The notes beneath the pieces are model-generated. The model worked only from the letters and a program-made list of their open reading frames with translations, did no database searches and was not told the DNA's origin. Source: Agromyces atrinae (lineage in GTDB: Bacteria > Actinomycetota > Actinomycetes > Actinomycetales > Microbacteriaceae). From it: a stretch of DNA of 64,000 bases. The stretch lies in NCBI RefSeq assembly GCF_013407835.1, contig NZ_JACCBI010000001.1, positions 3,472,001-3,536,000 on the forward strand. Direction: 5' to 3'. This document shows, one piece after another, positions 16,902 through 25,248 of this stretch (position 1 is its first letter; each line of letters opens with the position of its first letter). A program made the position numbers and the translations under genes.

Positions 16902-17795
16902 ATGACCCAGCGCATCACGAAGGCCGTTATCCCTGCAGCCGGTCTCGGCACGCGATTCTTGCCCGCGACGAAGGCCATGCCGAAGGAGATGCTGCCGGTC
17001 GTCGACAAGCCGGCCATCCAGTACGTCGTCGAGGAGGCGGTCGCCGCCGGGCTCTCCGACGTGCTGATGATCCTCGGCCGCAACAAGAACGCTCTGTCCA
17101 ACCACTTCGACCGCGTCACCGAGCTCGAGCAGACCCTCACCGCCAAGGGCGACCAGGCGAAGCTGCAGCGCGTCATGGAGTCGAGCGAGCTCGCCGACGT
17201 GCACTTCGTGCGCCAGGGCGACCCCAAGGGCCTCGGCCACGCCGTTCTTCGCGCTCGCAGCCACGTCGGCAACGAGCCCTTCGCCGTCCTCCTTGGTGAC
17301 GACCTGATCGACGCGCGCGACCCGCTGCTGTCGCGCATGCTCGAAGAGTTCGAGAACCGCAACGCCACGATCATCGCCCTGCTCGAGGTCGACCCCGAGT
17401 CGATCCACCTCTACGGTGCCGCCGCGATCGAGGCCACCGATAACGACGACGTCGTTCGTGTCACGGGTCTCGTCGAGAAGCCGAGCGCCGATGTCGCTCC
17501 GTCGAACCTCGCCGTCATCGGCCGCTACGTGCTGCGCCCCGAGGTCTTCGGAATCCTCGAGAACACGCCCCCCGGCAAGGGCGGCGAGATCCAGCTCACC
17601 GACGCGCTCGAGACCATGGCCGCGGATGTCGAGGGCACGGGCGGCGTCTACGGCGTCGTGTTCCGCGGGCGGCGCTACGACACCGGTGACAAGGGCGACT
17701 ACATCAAGGCCGTCATCCAGCTCGCCGTGGAGCGCGACGACCTCGGCCCTGAGCTGAAGCCTTGGCTGAAGCAGTTCGTCGCCGGTCTGGACTGA
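16902..17795 (+). CDS. galU: UTP--glucose-1-phosphate uridylyltransferase GalU
   Basis: A 297-residue nucleotidyltransferase making UDP-glucose for cell-envelope glycans. It begins MTQRITKAVIPAAGLGTRFLPATKAMPKEMLPVVDKPAIQY, with the G-x-G-T-R-F-L-P-x-T-K nucleotide loop. FAVLLGDDLIDA is the metal-binding DD and LVEKPSADVAPSNLAVIGRYVL a sugar-binding segment. Length is standard. The ATG at 16902 is preferred to 16896 because of the TAGCCT spacing. It is followed after four bases by an acetyltransferase gene. Confidence 0.95.
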   Translation: MTQRITKAVIPAAGLGTRFLPATKAMPKEMLPVVDKPAIQYVVEEAVAAGLSDVLMILGRNKNALSNHFDRVTELEQTLTAKGDQAKLQRVMESSELADVHFVRQGDPKGLGHAVLRARSHVGNEPFAVLLGDDLIDARDPLLSRMLEEFENRNATIIALLEVDPESIHLYGAAAIEATDNDDVVRVTGLVEKPSADVAPSNLAVIGRYVLRPEVFGILENTPPGKGGEIQLTDALETMAADVEGTGGVYGVVFRGRRYDTGDKGDYIKAVIQLAVERDDLGPELKPWLKQFVAGLD

Positions 17796-17799
17796 TCCG

Positions 17800-18459
17800 T
17801 TGGCGACGGTGCCGGTTCCCGTGCTGAGAGACGGACCCGTCGTTCTTCGGCCCATCCGAGTGCGCGACGCGCGTGCTCTCGAGCAGGAGCTCATCGAGGG
17901 TCGATCGTGGCTGCGGCCGTGGGAAGCGACGAATCCCCACGGGCCGGGTCGCTTCGACACGCGCGCGAGCATCCGCAACCTGCTCGCGCACGCGCGGTCG
18001 GGTCACGCACTTCCCTTCCTCATCGAGTACGAGGGCCAGCTCGCGGGGCAGTTGAACGTCTCGTCGATCACCTACGGCTCGCTGTCGTCGGCGACGATCG
18101 GCTACTGGGTGTCGCAGCGCTTCGCGGGGCTCGGCATCACGCCGACAGCCGTGGCCCTCGCGACCGACCACTGCTTCGAGGGTCTCGGCCTCCACCGCAT
18201 GGAGATCTGCATCCGACCCGAGAACGGCCCGTCGCTGCGCGTGGTCGAGAAGCTCGGGTTCCGCTACGAGGGCCTCCGCCGCCGCTACATCCACATCAAC
18301 AATGACTGGCGCGACCACTTCTGCTTCGCGCTCGTGCATGAAGAGGTGCGCGAGGGCGTGCTCTCGCGCTGGCGCGCGGGCCGGGTGTCGCCCGATGCTG
18401 CTCGCGTGCACGACGCCGACCTCGCTGCGGCATCACGACCGCTCGACATCGAGCGCTAG
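17800..18459 (+). CDS. GNAT-family N-acetyltransferase (RimJ/RimL-like)
   Basis: A 219-residue protein starting from TTG four bases after galU, so probably coupled to it. DGPVVLRPIRVRDARALEQELIEGRSWLRPWE, GYWVSQRFAGLGITPTAVALATDHCFEGLGLHRMEICIRPEN and SLRVVEKLGFRYEGLRRRYIHIN are the hallmarks of ribosomal-protein N-terminal acetyltransferase-like GNATs. The acetyl-CoA loop Q/RxxGxG/A appears as QRFAGLG. The substrate is unknown. The position after galU is common in Microbacteriaceae and favours a core gene. Confidence 0.85.
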   Translation: MATVPVPVLRDGPVVLRPIRVRDARALEQELIEGRSWLRPWEATNPHGPGRFDTRASIRNLLAHARSGHALPFLIEYEGQLAGQLNVSSITYGSLSSATIGYWVSQRFAGLGITPTAVALATDHCFEGLGLHRMEICIRPENGPSLRVVEKLGFRYEGLRRRYIHINNDWRDHFCFALVHEEVREGVLSRWRAGRVSPDAARVHDADLAAASRPLDIER

Positions 18460-18505
18460 TTCGGACACGCCCGCCGTTCTGCGGAGCGGTGCGCGCTCGA
18501 ACTCC

Positions 18506-18511
18506 TACCGT
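18506..18511 (+). promoter_or_regulatory. -10 box of a probable leaderless transcript (membrane protein gene)
   Basis: TACCGT, exactly six bases, then the ATG at 18518. Confidence 0.4.
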
Positions 18512-18517
18512 TGACCC

Positions 18518-19459
18518 ATGGACGCGATGGGTGGGGGAGTGCTGGTGCTCGTCGCCGCTGCACTCTGGATCGTCTACCTCCTGCCGATGTGGCTCAATCG
18601 CCACCAGTACGACGCCCACGAGCGCAACGCCGTGCGTCTGCAGCAGACGCTCCGCATCCTCGCCGAGACGGCTGAGACGCCCGAGGCCGTGCGCCTCGAA
18701 GCGAACGCCCGCACCGTCGCCGCCCAGCAGCGCATCCTGCGTGAGCGCGAAGAGGTCGAGCGCCTCGAGGCCGAAGCCGCCGCGGCCCTCGCCGCCGCCG
18801 AGCGACGTCAGGCCGCCGAGGCCGCCGCTCGCGCGAAGAAGATCGCGGATGCCGCGGGCCGGTCGAGCTCGATCAGGAAGCGCCGCGCACTGACATCCCT
18901 CGGTCTTCTGCTCTCGCTGCTCGTCACGATCGGCGGAGTCATCGCGGGAGCGTTCGGTGCGGGCTGGATCATCGCCGGTGCCGGACTCGTCGGTGTGAGT
19001 GCCGCGTTCGTGACGCTCTCGACCCTCGCTCGTGCGGCTCGCCGCCGGGCGCCGCTGCCCGTCGCCGCGCCCGTCGCGCCGGTGCAGGAGCAGGGCGCGT
19101 TCGAGCCTGTCGAGTGGGAGGAGAGCGAGACCGTCGCTCGCGAGTGGACGCCGCGCCCCCTGCCGAAGCCCTTGCACCTCTCGCGCGGAACGATCGCCGC
19201 GAGCGCCATGGCCTCCATCGACGCCGCGGCCGAACTGCGGAAGGCCGCCGCTCTCGCCGAGCTCGAGCGCCGCGCCGCCGAGGCCCTCCCGGCCACCGTG
19301 CGCCGTCTCACGCCTGCTCCCGTCGAAGAGACTCCTGCCGCGCAGGCTCCCGTTGCCGAGGCCCCGAGTCGTTTCGCGAGCATGGGCATCATCGATGATT
19401 CGGCCGCTCCGTCGCTCGATCTCGACGCAGCCCTCCGTCGTCGCCGCCTCGCCGGCTGA
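18518..19459 (+). CDS. Membrane-anchored coiled-coil protein (annotated elsewhere as large exoprotein)
   Basis: A 313-residue protein. Residues 5-25 (GGGVLVLVAAALWIVYLLPMW) are a membrane anchor. Residues ~40-110 form a long Ala/Glu/Arg coiled coil, two adjacent membrane segments lie at ~128-175 (LTSLGLLLSLLVTIGGVIAG and WIIAGAGLVGVSAAFV), then a Pro/Ala-rich tail. Orthologues in Microbacteriaceae, often called large exoprotein, occur next to tRNA-Ala. Function unknown. Confidence 0.7.
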   Translation: MDAMGGGVLVLVAAALWIVYLLPMWLNRHQYDAHERNAVRLQQTLRILAETAETPEAVRLEANARTVAAQQRILREREEVERLEAEAAAALAAAERRQAAEAAARAKKIADAAGRSSSIRKRRALTSLGLLLSLLVTIGGVIAGAFGAGWIIAGAGLVGVSAAFVTLSTLARAARRRAPLPVAAPVAPVQEQGAFEPVEWEESETVAREWTPRPLPKPLHLSRGTIAASAMASIDAAAELRKAAALAELERRAAEALPATVRRLTPAPVEETPAAQAPVAEAPSRFASMGIIDDSAAPSLDLDAALRRRRLAG

Positions 19460-19514
19460 GCCTTTCTCGCTGATTGGCGAACTGTGCTGGGCGGGTGATA
19501 TCGTTGTGCACCTT

Positions 19515-19590
19515 GGGCCTATGGCGCAGTTGGTAGCGCGCCTCGTTCGCATCGAGGAGGTCAGGAGTTCGAATCTCCTTAGGTCCACCA
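19515..19590 (+). tRNA. tRNA-Ala (anticodon CGC)
   Basis: A 76-base cloverleaf: acceptor stem GGGCCTA/TAGGTCC with one G-T pair, D-arm GCGC..GCGC, anticodon stem CCTCG/CGAGG with loop TTCGCAT (anticodon CGC, reads GCG), T-arm AGGAG TTCGAAT CTCCT, and an encoded CCA end. It marks the left edge of the accessory island; tRNA 3' ends are common integration sites. Confidence 0.95.
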
Positions 19591-19668
19591 AAAGAGCATT
19601 ACTAGAATTACCGTCCAGGCAGATGCCATGGAGAAGTGCACTACATAACGCTTCATCACTAAGCAGAG

Positions 19669-19699
19669 AGAGACCGCCTTCCGAGGCGGTCTCTTTTCT
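19669..19699 (+). terminator. Rho-independent terminator downstream of tRNA-Ala
   Basis: AGAGACCGCCT and AGGCGGTCTCT form an 11-base stem with a four-base loop, followed by TTTTCTT. The gap 19591-19859 otherwise shows no gene; a GTTTACGTAAC near-palindrome precedes the next gene. Confidence 0.75.
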
Positions 19700-19859
19700 T
19701 AGTGGCGAGTGGCGCCTCCGTTCGCGGGACGCGACGTCCTCCGATGCATCGGTGCTGCTACACCGCGTCGTCGGTGCACGGAGGGCTCTCGCTAATGAGA
19801 TGCCGTCGGCCTTGGATAGGGTTTACGTAACGACACAGTGCCTAAAGGAGGAGCAGACC

Positions 19860-20858
19860 GTGGCCCTTCCTCTCATACCGCTGGTCATTGTGGTTGGCAG
19901 TGCAGCGGCCGCTACTGGCGGTGTGGTTGTCGGAGCCGTCGGCGGTGCGCAGATCCGACTCGCCCGGGTAAAGATCAACGCCCACGCGGCGCGCTACGAG
20001 AAGCGACACGGCATCCACTTGATTGAGGTGGAGAGAACGAACGCCGCGCTTCGAGCCTTCGGGCAAGTCCAAGAAGCCGCCCAACGTGGAGTCATCTTTC
20101 GCATGCGCGATTTCCTCGAGCGTCATGCCAAGCAAGTTCGCGCTCACGAGCACCTCATCTTGGACGGCGTCGATGGATCGAACACTCGTGTCGTTGGATT
20201 GGCCAAGTTGGATCCTGATGTTGCGGGATGGGTTCGTGGCGTCGTCGGCTCAGTGATCGCAGGCGGGGCGACACCTGTCGCGATGCGGGCAGCGGCAACA
20301 AACTTCGCAAAGGCCAGCACCGGGACCGCGATTAAGGCTCTTTCAGGAGCGGCGGCGCAGAACGCGACGTTGGCATTCCTCGGCGGCGGAAGTCTTGTCT
20401 CGGGCGGTGGCGGCGTGAAACTGGGCGGCAAGATGCTCAACGTCGCGATGATCGGGCCGAGCATCCTGGTGCTCGGCGTGACCGTCAAGACCCAAGGAAC
20501 CAAGGCGCGAACCGAGGCCGTCAAACACCACACGGAGGTCGACGTCGCGGTCGCGGAGTTGGACGCGAGAGACCAGATCCTCGCGGGTGTGCAGTCGCGT
20601 GCCCGAGAGCTGCAGGACATCCTTCTCCGATTGAGCTCACAAGCGACCGATGCGCTCAACATCCTGGAGTCGGAGACATACGACAACGAACTGCATGCCG
20701 GGCGACTGCAAACGGCGCTCATCCTCGTCAAGTCGGTTCGCGATGTCGCCACTGCGTCAATCGCCGATGAAGACGGCCAACTAGACGAGGACGCTGAGCG
20801 ACTATTCTTCAAATATCGAGATACGACAAGTGAATCGAAGGCGGCGGCTGATGTCTGA
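19860..20858 (+). CDS. Hypothetical protein with N-terminal hydrophobic helix and glycine-zipper hairpin
   Basis: A 332-residue protein from a GTG with a strong AAAGGAGGAG upstream. Residues 3-30 are a hydrophobic Gly/Ala helix. About residues 120-210 hold a long small-residue segment (VVGSVIAGGATPVAMRAAATN, AKASTGTAIKALSGAAAQN, LAFLGGGSLVSGGGGVKLGG, MIGPSILVLGV) that looks like a membrane-inserting glycine-zipper hairpin. Helical, coiled-coil-like regions flank it. Proteins with the TGTAI..LSGAAA.NATLA..GGGSL pattern are widespread but uncharacterised. It overlaps the next gene by eight bases. It is the first gene of the island; codon use is less GC-rich than the core. Confidence 0.65.
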   Translation: MALPLIPLVIVVGSAAAATGGVVVGAVGGAQIRLARVKINAHAARYEKRHGIHLIEVERTNAALRAFGQVQEAAQRGVIFRMRDFLERHAKQVRAHEHLILDGVDGSNTRVVGLAKLDPDVAGWVRGVVGSVIAGGATPVAMRAAATNFAKASTGTAIKALSGAAAQNATLAFLGGGSLVSGGGGVKLGGKMLNVAMIGPSILVLGVTVKTQGTKARTEAVKHHTEVDVAVAELDARDQILAGVQSRARELQDILLRLSSQATDALNILESETYDNELHAGRLQTALILVKSVRDVATASIADEDGQLDEDAERLFFKYRDTTSESKAAADV

Positions 20859-21297
20859 CTCGAAGAACGTGATCAAGAGCACGCCGATGCCCGCGAAAGC
20901 AACCGAGGTGATTGTCGGCGTAGTGGGCAAGATTAGCCCTGCGGATGCGTTCGGTGCGCTGACCCAGATCGTTAGCGTGGTGCGTGAGTCGATTGAGATT
21001 CATGAGACTGAGAGCACCAAACGCGAGAAGCTGGTCACCTACCGGGAGACCGAGGTTGCCCGGATCAAGGCGTCTGAGCGAATCTTGCGTGAGTATTTTG
21101 ATCGAGTGTTCGACGAGCGCAAAGTGACTAACAAGCGACTTTTTGACAGCCTCGATCTCGCTCTGCAATCCGGTGACGTAGCCGCCTTGCAGGCAGTTGT
21201 CGGCGGAATCGTTGACGTCGCGCGCACCTCTCCGATGGCGGGAATCGGCGAACTCAGGCGAGCGATGGATGACCCAAACGCTGTCTTCGAGTTCTAG
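20851..21297 (+). CDS. Hypothetical helical partner protein
   Basis: A 148-residue protein whose ATG lies inside the end of the previous gene, so the two are coupled. It is mostly helical: ADAFGALTQIVSVVRESIEIH, KREKLVTYRETEVARIKASE, then REYFDRVFDERKVTNKRLFDSLDLALQSGDVAALQAVVGGIVDVARTSPM. Similar 'ERR..F..LF..LD.AL..GD...L...L..IV.LA..SP' proteins occur with the glycine-rich family. No function is known; it may be a soluble partner or control protein of the membrane-active neighbour (inference). Confidence 0.6.
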   Translation: MSDSKNVIKSTPMPAKATEVIVGVVGKISPADAFGALTQIVSVVRESIEIHETESTKREKLVTYRETEVARIKASERILREYFDRVFDERKVTNKRLFDSLDLALQSGDVAALQAVVGGIVDVARTSPMAGIGELRRAMDDPNAVFEF

Positions 21298-21370
21298 CGC
21301 TCAAGCTCGCCGCGCCCGCTTGATGCACGCGATCACGGCCATCTTCGGCGGCTCCGCCCAGAAGTGCAGA

Positions 21371-21393
21371 AGCCTCCGGCACCACCGGAGGCT
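21371..21393 (+). terminator. Hairpin after the two-gene unit
   Basis: AGCCTCCGG and CCGGAGGCT form a perfect 9-base stem with a five-base loop, 74 bases after the stop at 21297. There is no T-run, so it is a terminator or RNA-structure candidate. Confidence 0.4.
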
Positions 21394-21434
21394 CGCGCGG
21401 ACGGGGCAATCAGGCAACGGAAGAAGCCTGAACA

Positions 21435-21491
21435 GCGACAGTCGCCTCCGGGATCGAGACCTCACGAGTTCTCTCCCGGAGCGGCTGTCGC
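21435..21491 (+). ncRNA. Structured element, copy 1 (upstream of the DUF3846 gene)
   Basis: Outer stem GCGACAG/CTGTCGC (7 pairs), small internal loop, inner stem CTCCGGGA/TCCCGGAG (8 pairs), and a loop beginning TCGAGA. The same shape recurs at 22198-22252 with a compensatory A-T to G-C change in the outer stem. It lies ~100 bases before the ATG of the DUF3846 gene. It could be a cis-acting RNA, an sRNA-like unit or a DNA-level site. Confidence 0.5.
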
Positions 21492-21589
21492 TCTCACTAC
21501 CTCCACCCACCATTCCTGCTCGTTGCTGCGGCGCGGCTCTCAAGGAGAACCACCTGGTTCGCCGGCCGCTTGCAGCAAGGAGAGAAGTA

Positions 21590-22186
21590 ATGGTCAAAGG
21601 CATCCACGTTCCCGTCGACCCGTCCGAGCCCCTCGAGGTGTGCGACTTTGCTAATCTCGCGGCGTACCAGGCCGCGGTCGAAGGATGGATTGAACCGGTC
21701 GATATCCCCGACCTTGGCATCACGATTTACGTCAACGAGGAAGGTCGGTTGCGGCATCTGCCGTTCAACTCCCTCGCCTCGTTCCTGTGGAGGTACAACG
21801 TGCCCCAATCGCGTCAGGCGATGCTGGTCGGGAACGCCGTCATCGTTGGTATGCCTGACGAGGACGGCGACAACACCGACGTGTCAGACGAACTGGTCGC
21901 GATGCTGACGAGCAAGTCGGAGAACGCCGTGCTGATCAAGGTCGGGGGAAGTCCCGCGTGGGTAAGCGACCCCCGGAGCAGGATGACTTGCGTCGTGCTC
22001 CCTCTGGTCTATGGAGGGCCCAACTGGTACCTCAGCTCAGCCAGGTACGCGGACTACTTCAAAGCCGCGATCTGGGCGATGGTCTTGCTCGAACGCTGGA
22101 GCGATGCGGTGGATACGAAAGTCATGCCCGCCACGGACCTGCCGGCGCATCTCCAGCGAGCGACGGGCACGGCACCGTCCGACTAG
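21590..22186 (+). CDS. DUF3846 domain-containing protein
   Basis: A 198-residue protein from an ATG with AAGGAGAG eight bases upstream. The signature block is IPDLGITIYVNEEGRLRHLPFNSLASFLWRYNVP followed by LVGNAVIVGMPDEDGD, typical of DUF3846 proteins found on phages, plasmids and conjugative elements of Actinobacteria. Function unknown. Its presence supports a mobile origin for the region. It is flanked on both sides by copies of the same hairpin element. Confidence 0.72.
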   Translation: MVKGIHVPVDPSEPLEVCDFANLAAYQAAVEGWIEPVDIPDLGITIYVNEEGRLRHLPFNSLASFLWRYNVPQSRQAMLVGNAVIVGMPDEDGDNTDVSDELVAMLTSKSENAVLIKVGGSPAWVSDPRSRMTCVVLPLVYGGPNWYLSSARYADYFKAAIWAMVLLERWSDAVDTKVMPATDLPAHLQRATGTAPSD

Positions 22187-22197
22187 CGGGCGCAAAG

Positions 22198-22252
22198 GCG
22201 GCAGTCGTCCGGGATCGAGAACATGCAAGTTCCCTCTCGGGCGGTCTGCCGC
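22198..22252 (+). ncRNA. Structured element, copy 2 (downstream of the DUF3846 gene)
   Basis: Outer stem GCGGCAG/CTGCCGC and inner stem TCCGGGA/TCTCGGG (two G-T wobbles), with a loop starting TCGAGA that also contains GAAC/GTTC. It aligns along its whole length with copy 1, with pairing kept despite base changes. It begins 12 bases after the DUF3846 stop; the rest of 22253-22395 shows no gene. Confidence 0.5.
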
Positions 22253-22395
22253 TTCTGCTTTGTAGAGCCGGGGGCGGGCCGACCATCAGCTTCCGCTGTG
22301 GTGAATAGACCTCATGACAAAATGTCGGTGGCGCCCTCGATGATGAAGGGCGTGTCGAGTTTGCCGCCGTGACCTGCTAGGAAGGTGATGCCCAA

Positions 22396-25248
22396 GTGTC
22401 GGTCGTTCAGTCCAGCAGCGCGATCGATGTGCTGATGTATCTCCAGCAAAAACTTGGCGACCACTTCGCTGAACTTCATCAACGGCGCGAGGCACTAGTG
22501 CCGCCGTCTCCAGTGTTTGCGCTCGAACACGACCTCGGGCCGGAAGATTATGCGTTGCTCGTCAGCAGCGTTCGTTTGGCCGTCGCGAGCGGACTCACCA
22601 CGCGGTATCGGACTGCTTGGCTGCCGTTTGTCGTCTACGCGGCTGAGTCGGGCTACGACTATGTCGGAGATGAGTACTGGACCAGCTTTGAGAGATCGAC
22701 TCCGGGCTGGCAATCCGAGCATCGTCACTGGATCAAGGTTTGGTTTGCCAAGTTCGCCGCCGAGTACGGCGGCGTCGTGCCAACCGGTGCGTTTGCTAAA
22801 ACGTTCACAATAATCGCCTGGCCGATCAGCCACGCAGTGTTGCCGACGTACCTCCAACGGCAACTCGCGCAACTGTTGTTTGAATTCCGCGCTGGACTTA
22901 CCTCCGCGCTTCTTGGTGATCTCGACGAACTAGGCGAACGTCTCGCCGTCCGGGCGCGCTTGTACAGCGACCGATTCAGAGTTTTCAGCCAGAACACGGC
23001 ATTGCTCGGACGAGTGGCTGCTGCGCTCCTTTCCGGCGAGGAGGAGGAGTCACCGTATCTGGTCAAGTCAACGCTCGACCGGTTGGTTGAAGGACTATCG
23101 AGAGAGCAGGAGTCTCGGCGATGGCTCGCGTCGGCGAGGCAGGCGGCGAGTCGGGTTCGCGCAAGTGGGTTTGCAAGCGGTCAGTCCCAAGGAAAAGAAG
23201 CGGGAAAGCAAGGACGACAGTCGATAGCCACCGATCCTAGATTCTTTCTGAAGCAGCTTGATGGTGTGTGGAATGCTTACGCGGAACTACCCGACATGAC
23301 GTCGCTCAGCGAGCGCCTGCCCCACGTCTTCGAGGAGCTTCGGACGCTTCGCCCAATAGCGAATGGTCGCGGCAGACCACTGCCGCAGGGCAGCCTGGTT
23401 TTCCCTGGGCAGGAGTTTCGTTTCGATTCATGGCCAGACCCGCTCCGACCGTTCCTCCAACTGGAGGGAGGCTCGAGCACGGTCAATACGCTCCTCACCG
23501 ACCAAAGCGTCATGACGAACGGGCCGTGGTGGCTGTATCGCACTCAAGGGCGCGGCCTCGCGATCGAGGTAAAGGGACGATTCGTGCGACCAGGACATAG
23601 CTACGTTCTCGTGGGTGCACAAGGGGAGGACTCGCCCGATGTGGCGTGGAGTGCACCGGTGCCGCTTCAAACGCCCGGCGCACACGCCTACAGACTGGAT
23701 GTGCCGGAGCAATTGACGGAGGGCGACGCGAACGCGCTCGTTTCGCTTGGGCTCTCGGCGCTCTCAGCCATCACTGTGCGGCCGGTCGGACTCGTTGCGA
23801 GCTCTTGGGATGGTGAAGGGGCCGCGGAATGGCTCGCTGGAGAGCCGGCAGTCATCGGCATTCGATCAGAACTCATCCCAGTCCGTTGTCTGCTGACTGT
23901 CGATGGTCACGCTCACTTCGTGCCGTGGCCCTCAGACAACCCAGAGCTCGTCTTGTCGCTCGACGGTTTGGATGTTGGCTCACATGAGGTCGGCGCGATC
24001 GTGATTGGTGCCGACGACCGCGAGCTTGCCAATGGCACACTGGCTATAACAGTGCGTGATCCCCAAGTTCGACCAGAGAACGCATCGAACGGTGAGGGAA
24101 TTCGGATGCTGGCTTCGCCGGCCCGCCCGACTCTGTCCGAGCTGTGGGAAGGTCGTGCTTCTATCACCGTGGACTGTGCTCCGGGCGCGTCAGCCGATAT
24201 TGCGGTACAGCTTCGCGACGTTGAAGGTGGTGAACTCGCCGCCATCCGCCTCAAAGTGGTTCTGCCGATAGATGCTGAACAATGGGCCTCGCTAGTCGAG
24301 AGATTTCGCTCAGATCGGTCTTTCGGCGCAGCCTACGACGACACGGAATCCTGCCTTGTCGAAGTGCACCGCGATGGCCTTGGTATGGCATCGCTCACCT
24401 TTGAACGAGGCTTTCGGCCGCTCCGGTGGCAGTTCTCAAAGCCTGACCGTGATGGGCAGAGGGTAGCGAAGCTCCATGACCGGACGGATGGCGGCGCTAC
24501 CAATGTGGCGTACTTCACGGTCGAGGAACCACTTCAAGGCATCATTCAGATTCAGGGGCACCCGATCTCGCTCCTACCCCGTGGTGGCTTGCTGTGTGCA
24601 AATGCGGGCGAAGCGCAGTTGGCCGTCTTGGCCCCAACTAACCCCAGCGCCGTCATTGCCCTTGGGGCCTCGCGACCTTCCGTTCCTGAAGTTGGAAGAT
24701 CGATCGCGGGAGTCATGCAGTATGTCGAGGCGCACCACCGGTGGGCGACAGCAGAAATGCCGGCAGATTTGTTCGCCGCGCATGAACAAGCGCACGTGCT
24801 CGAGGCGATAGCGCGCGCAAACGCGGTCCTGCTCGGTGGTTCTCATTGGGCAGCGCTTGAGCGCAAGTTGGCTCGGGCGAGTGAGTTGGCCGACCATCTC
24901 GACGAGATGCAAGAGACCCTCGGTGTCACGGCGAGCCACAAGTCGCTGGCATCAGATATCGGTCGAAACCTCTACCGGTGGTCAGAGCCCGCGACGCTGA
25001 TCCCGGGCTTCGACAGCGTCGTCGCGCAAACCCTCGTGGAGAACGGAGTCCAAGACCGACCATCGGCCGCTCGCTTTCTCTTGACCCTGGCCGGCCAACC
25101 TGGCCTGATTACCACTTGGCCGACGGGGGAGCGCGACTATCTGATCGGGCACATCATCAGTTCGCCGGTGCTCATTCGTGCGGCGAGATTCGCAGTGCTC
25201 GGGAGTCGAGCCCTCAACGATCCGCAATCCGTAGGACGAGGTTTTTGA
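22396..25248 (+). CDS. Large uncharacterised protein, first gene of the Druantia-like helicase operon
   Basis: A 950-residue protein starting at GTG with GGAAGG about ten bases upstream. It has no signal peptide, membrane helix, Walker motif or obvious catalytic motif. The N-terminal ~250 residues are helical, with YDYVGDEYWTSFERSTPGW, FAAEYGGVVPTGAFAKTF and IIAWPISHAVLPTYLQRQLAQLL. The latter pattern recalls the large accessory proteins next to DUF1998 helicases in Druantia (DruH/DruF type), but this is memory, not a search. The middle (~300-750) looks beta-rich; the C-terminus is helical. It overlaps the next gene by one base, so it belongs to a coupled four-gene operon. Moderate GC and codon use differ from the core genes. 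Confidence 0.65.
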   Translation: MSVVQSSSAIDVLMYLQQKLGDHFAELHQRREALVPPSPVFALEHDLGPEDYALLVSSVRLAVASGLTTRYRTAWLPFVVYAAESGYDYVGDEYWTSFERSTPGWQSEHRHWIKVWFAKFAAEYGGVVPTGAFAKTFTIIAWPISHAVLPTYLQRQLAQLLFEFRAGLTSALLGDLDELGERLAVRARLYSDRFRVFSQNTALLGRVAAALLSGEEEESPYLVKSTLDRLVEGLSREQESRRWLASARQAASRVRASGFASGQSQGKEAGKQGRQSIATDPRFFLKQLDGVWNAYAELPDMTSLSERLPHVFEELRTLRPIANGRGRPLPQGSLVFPGQEFRFDSWPDPLRPFLQLEGGSSTVNTLLTDQSVMTNGPWWLYRTQGRGLAIEVKGRFVRPGHSYVLVGAQGEDSPDVAWSAPVPLQTPGAHAYRLDVPEQLTEGDANALVSLGLSALSAITVRPVGLVASSWDGEGAAEWLAGEPAVIGIRSELIPVRCLLTVDGHAHFVPWPSDNPELVLSLDGLDVGSHEVGAIVIGADDRELANGTLAITVRDPQVRPENASNGEGIRMLASPARPTLSELWEGRASITVDCAPGASADIAVQLRDVEGGELAAIRLKVVLPIDAEQWASLVERFRSDRSFGAAYDDTESCLVEVHRDGLGMASLTFERGFRPLRWQFSKPDRDGQRVAKLHDRTDGGATNVAYFTVEEPLQGIIQIQGHPISLLPRGGLLCANAGEAQLAVLAPTNPSAVIALGASRPSVPEVGRSIAGVMQYVEAHHRWATAEMPADLFAAHEQAHVLEAIARANAVLLGGSHWAALERKLARASELADHLDEMQETLGVTASHKSLASDIGRNLYRWSEPATLIPGFDSVVAQTLVENGVQDRPSAARFLLTLAGQPGLITTWPTGERDYLIGHIISSPVLIRAARFAVLGSRALNDPQSVGRGF

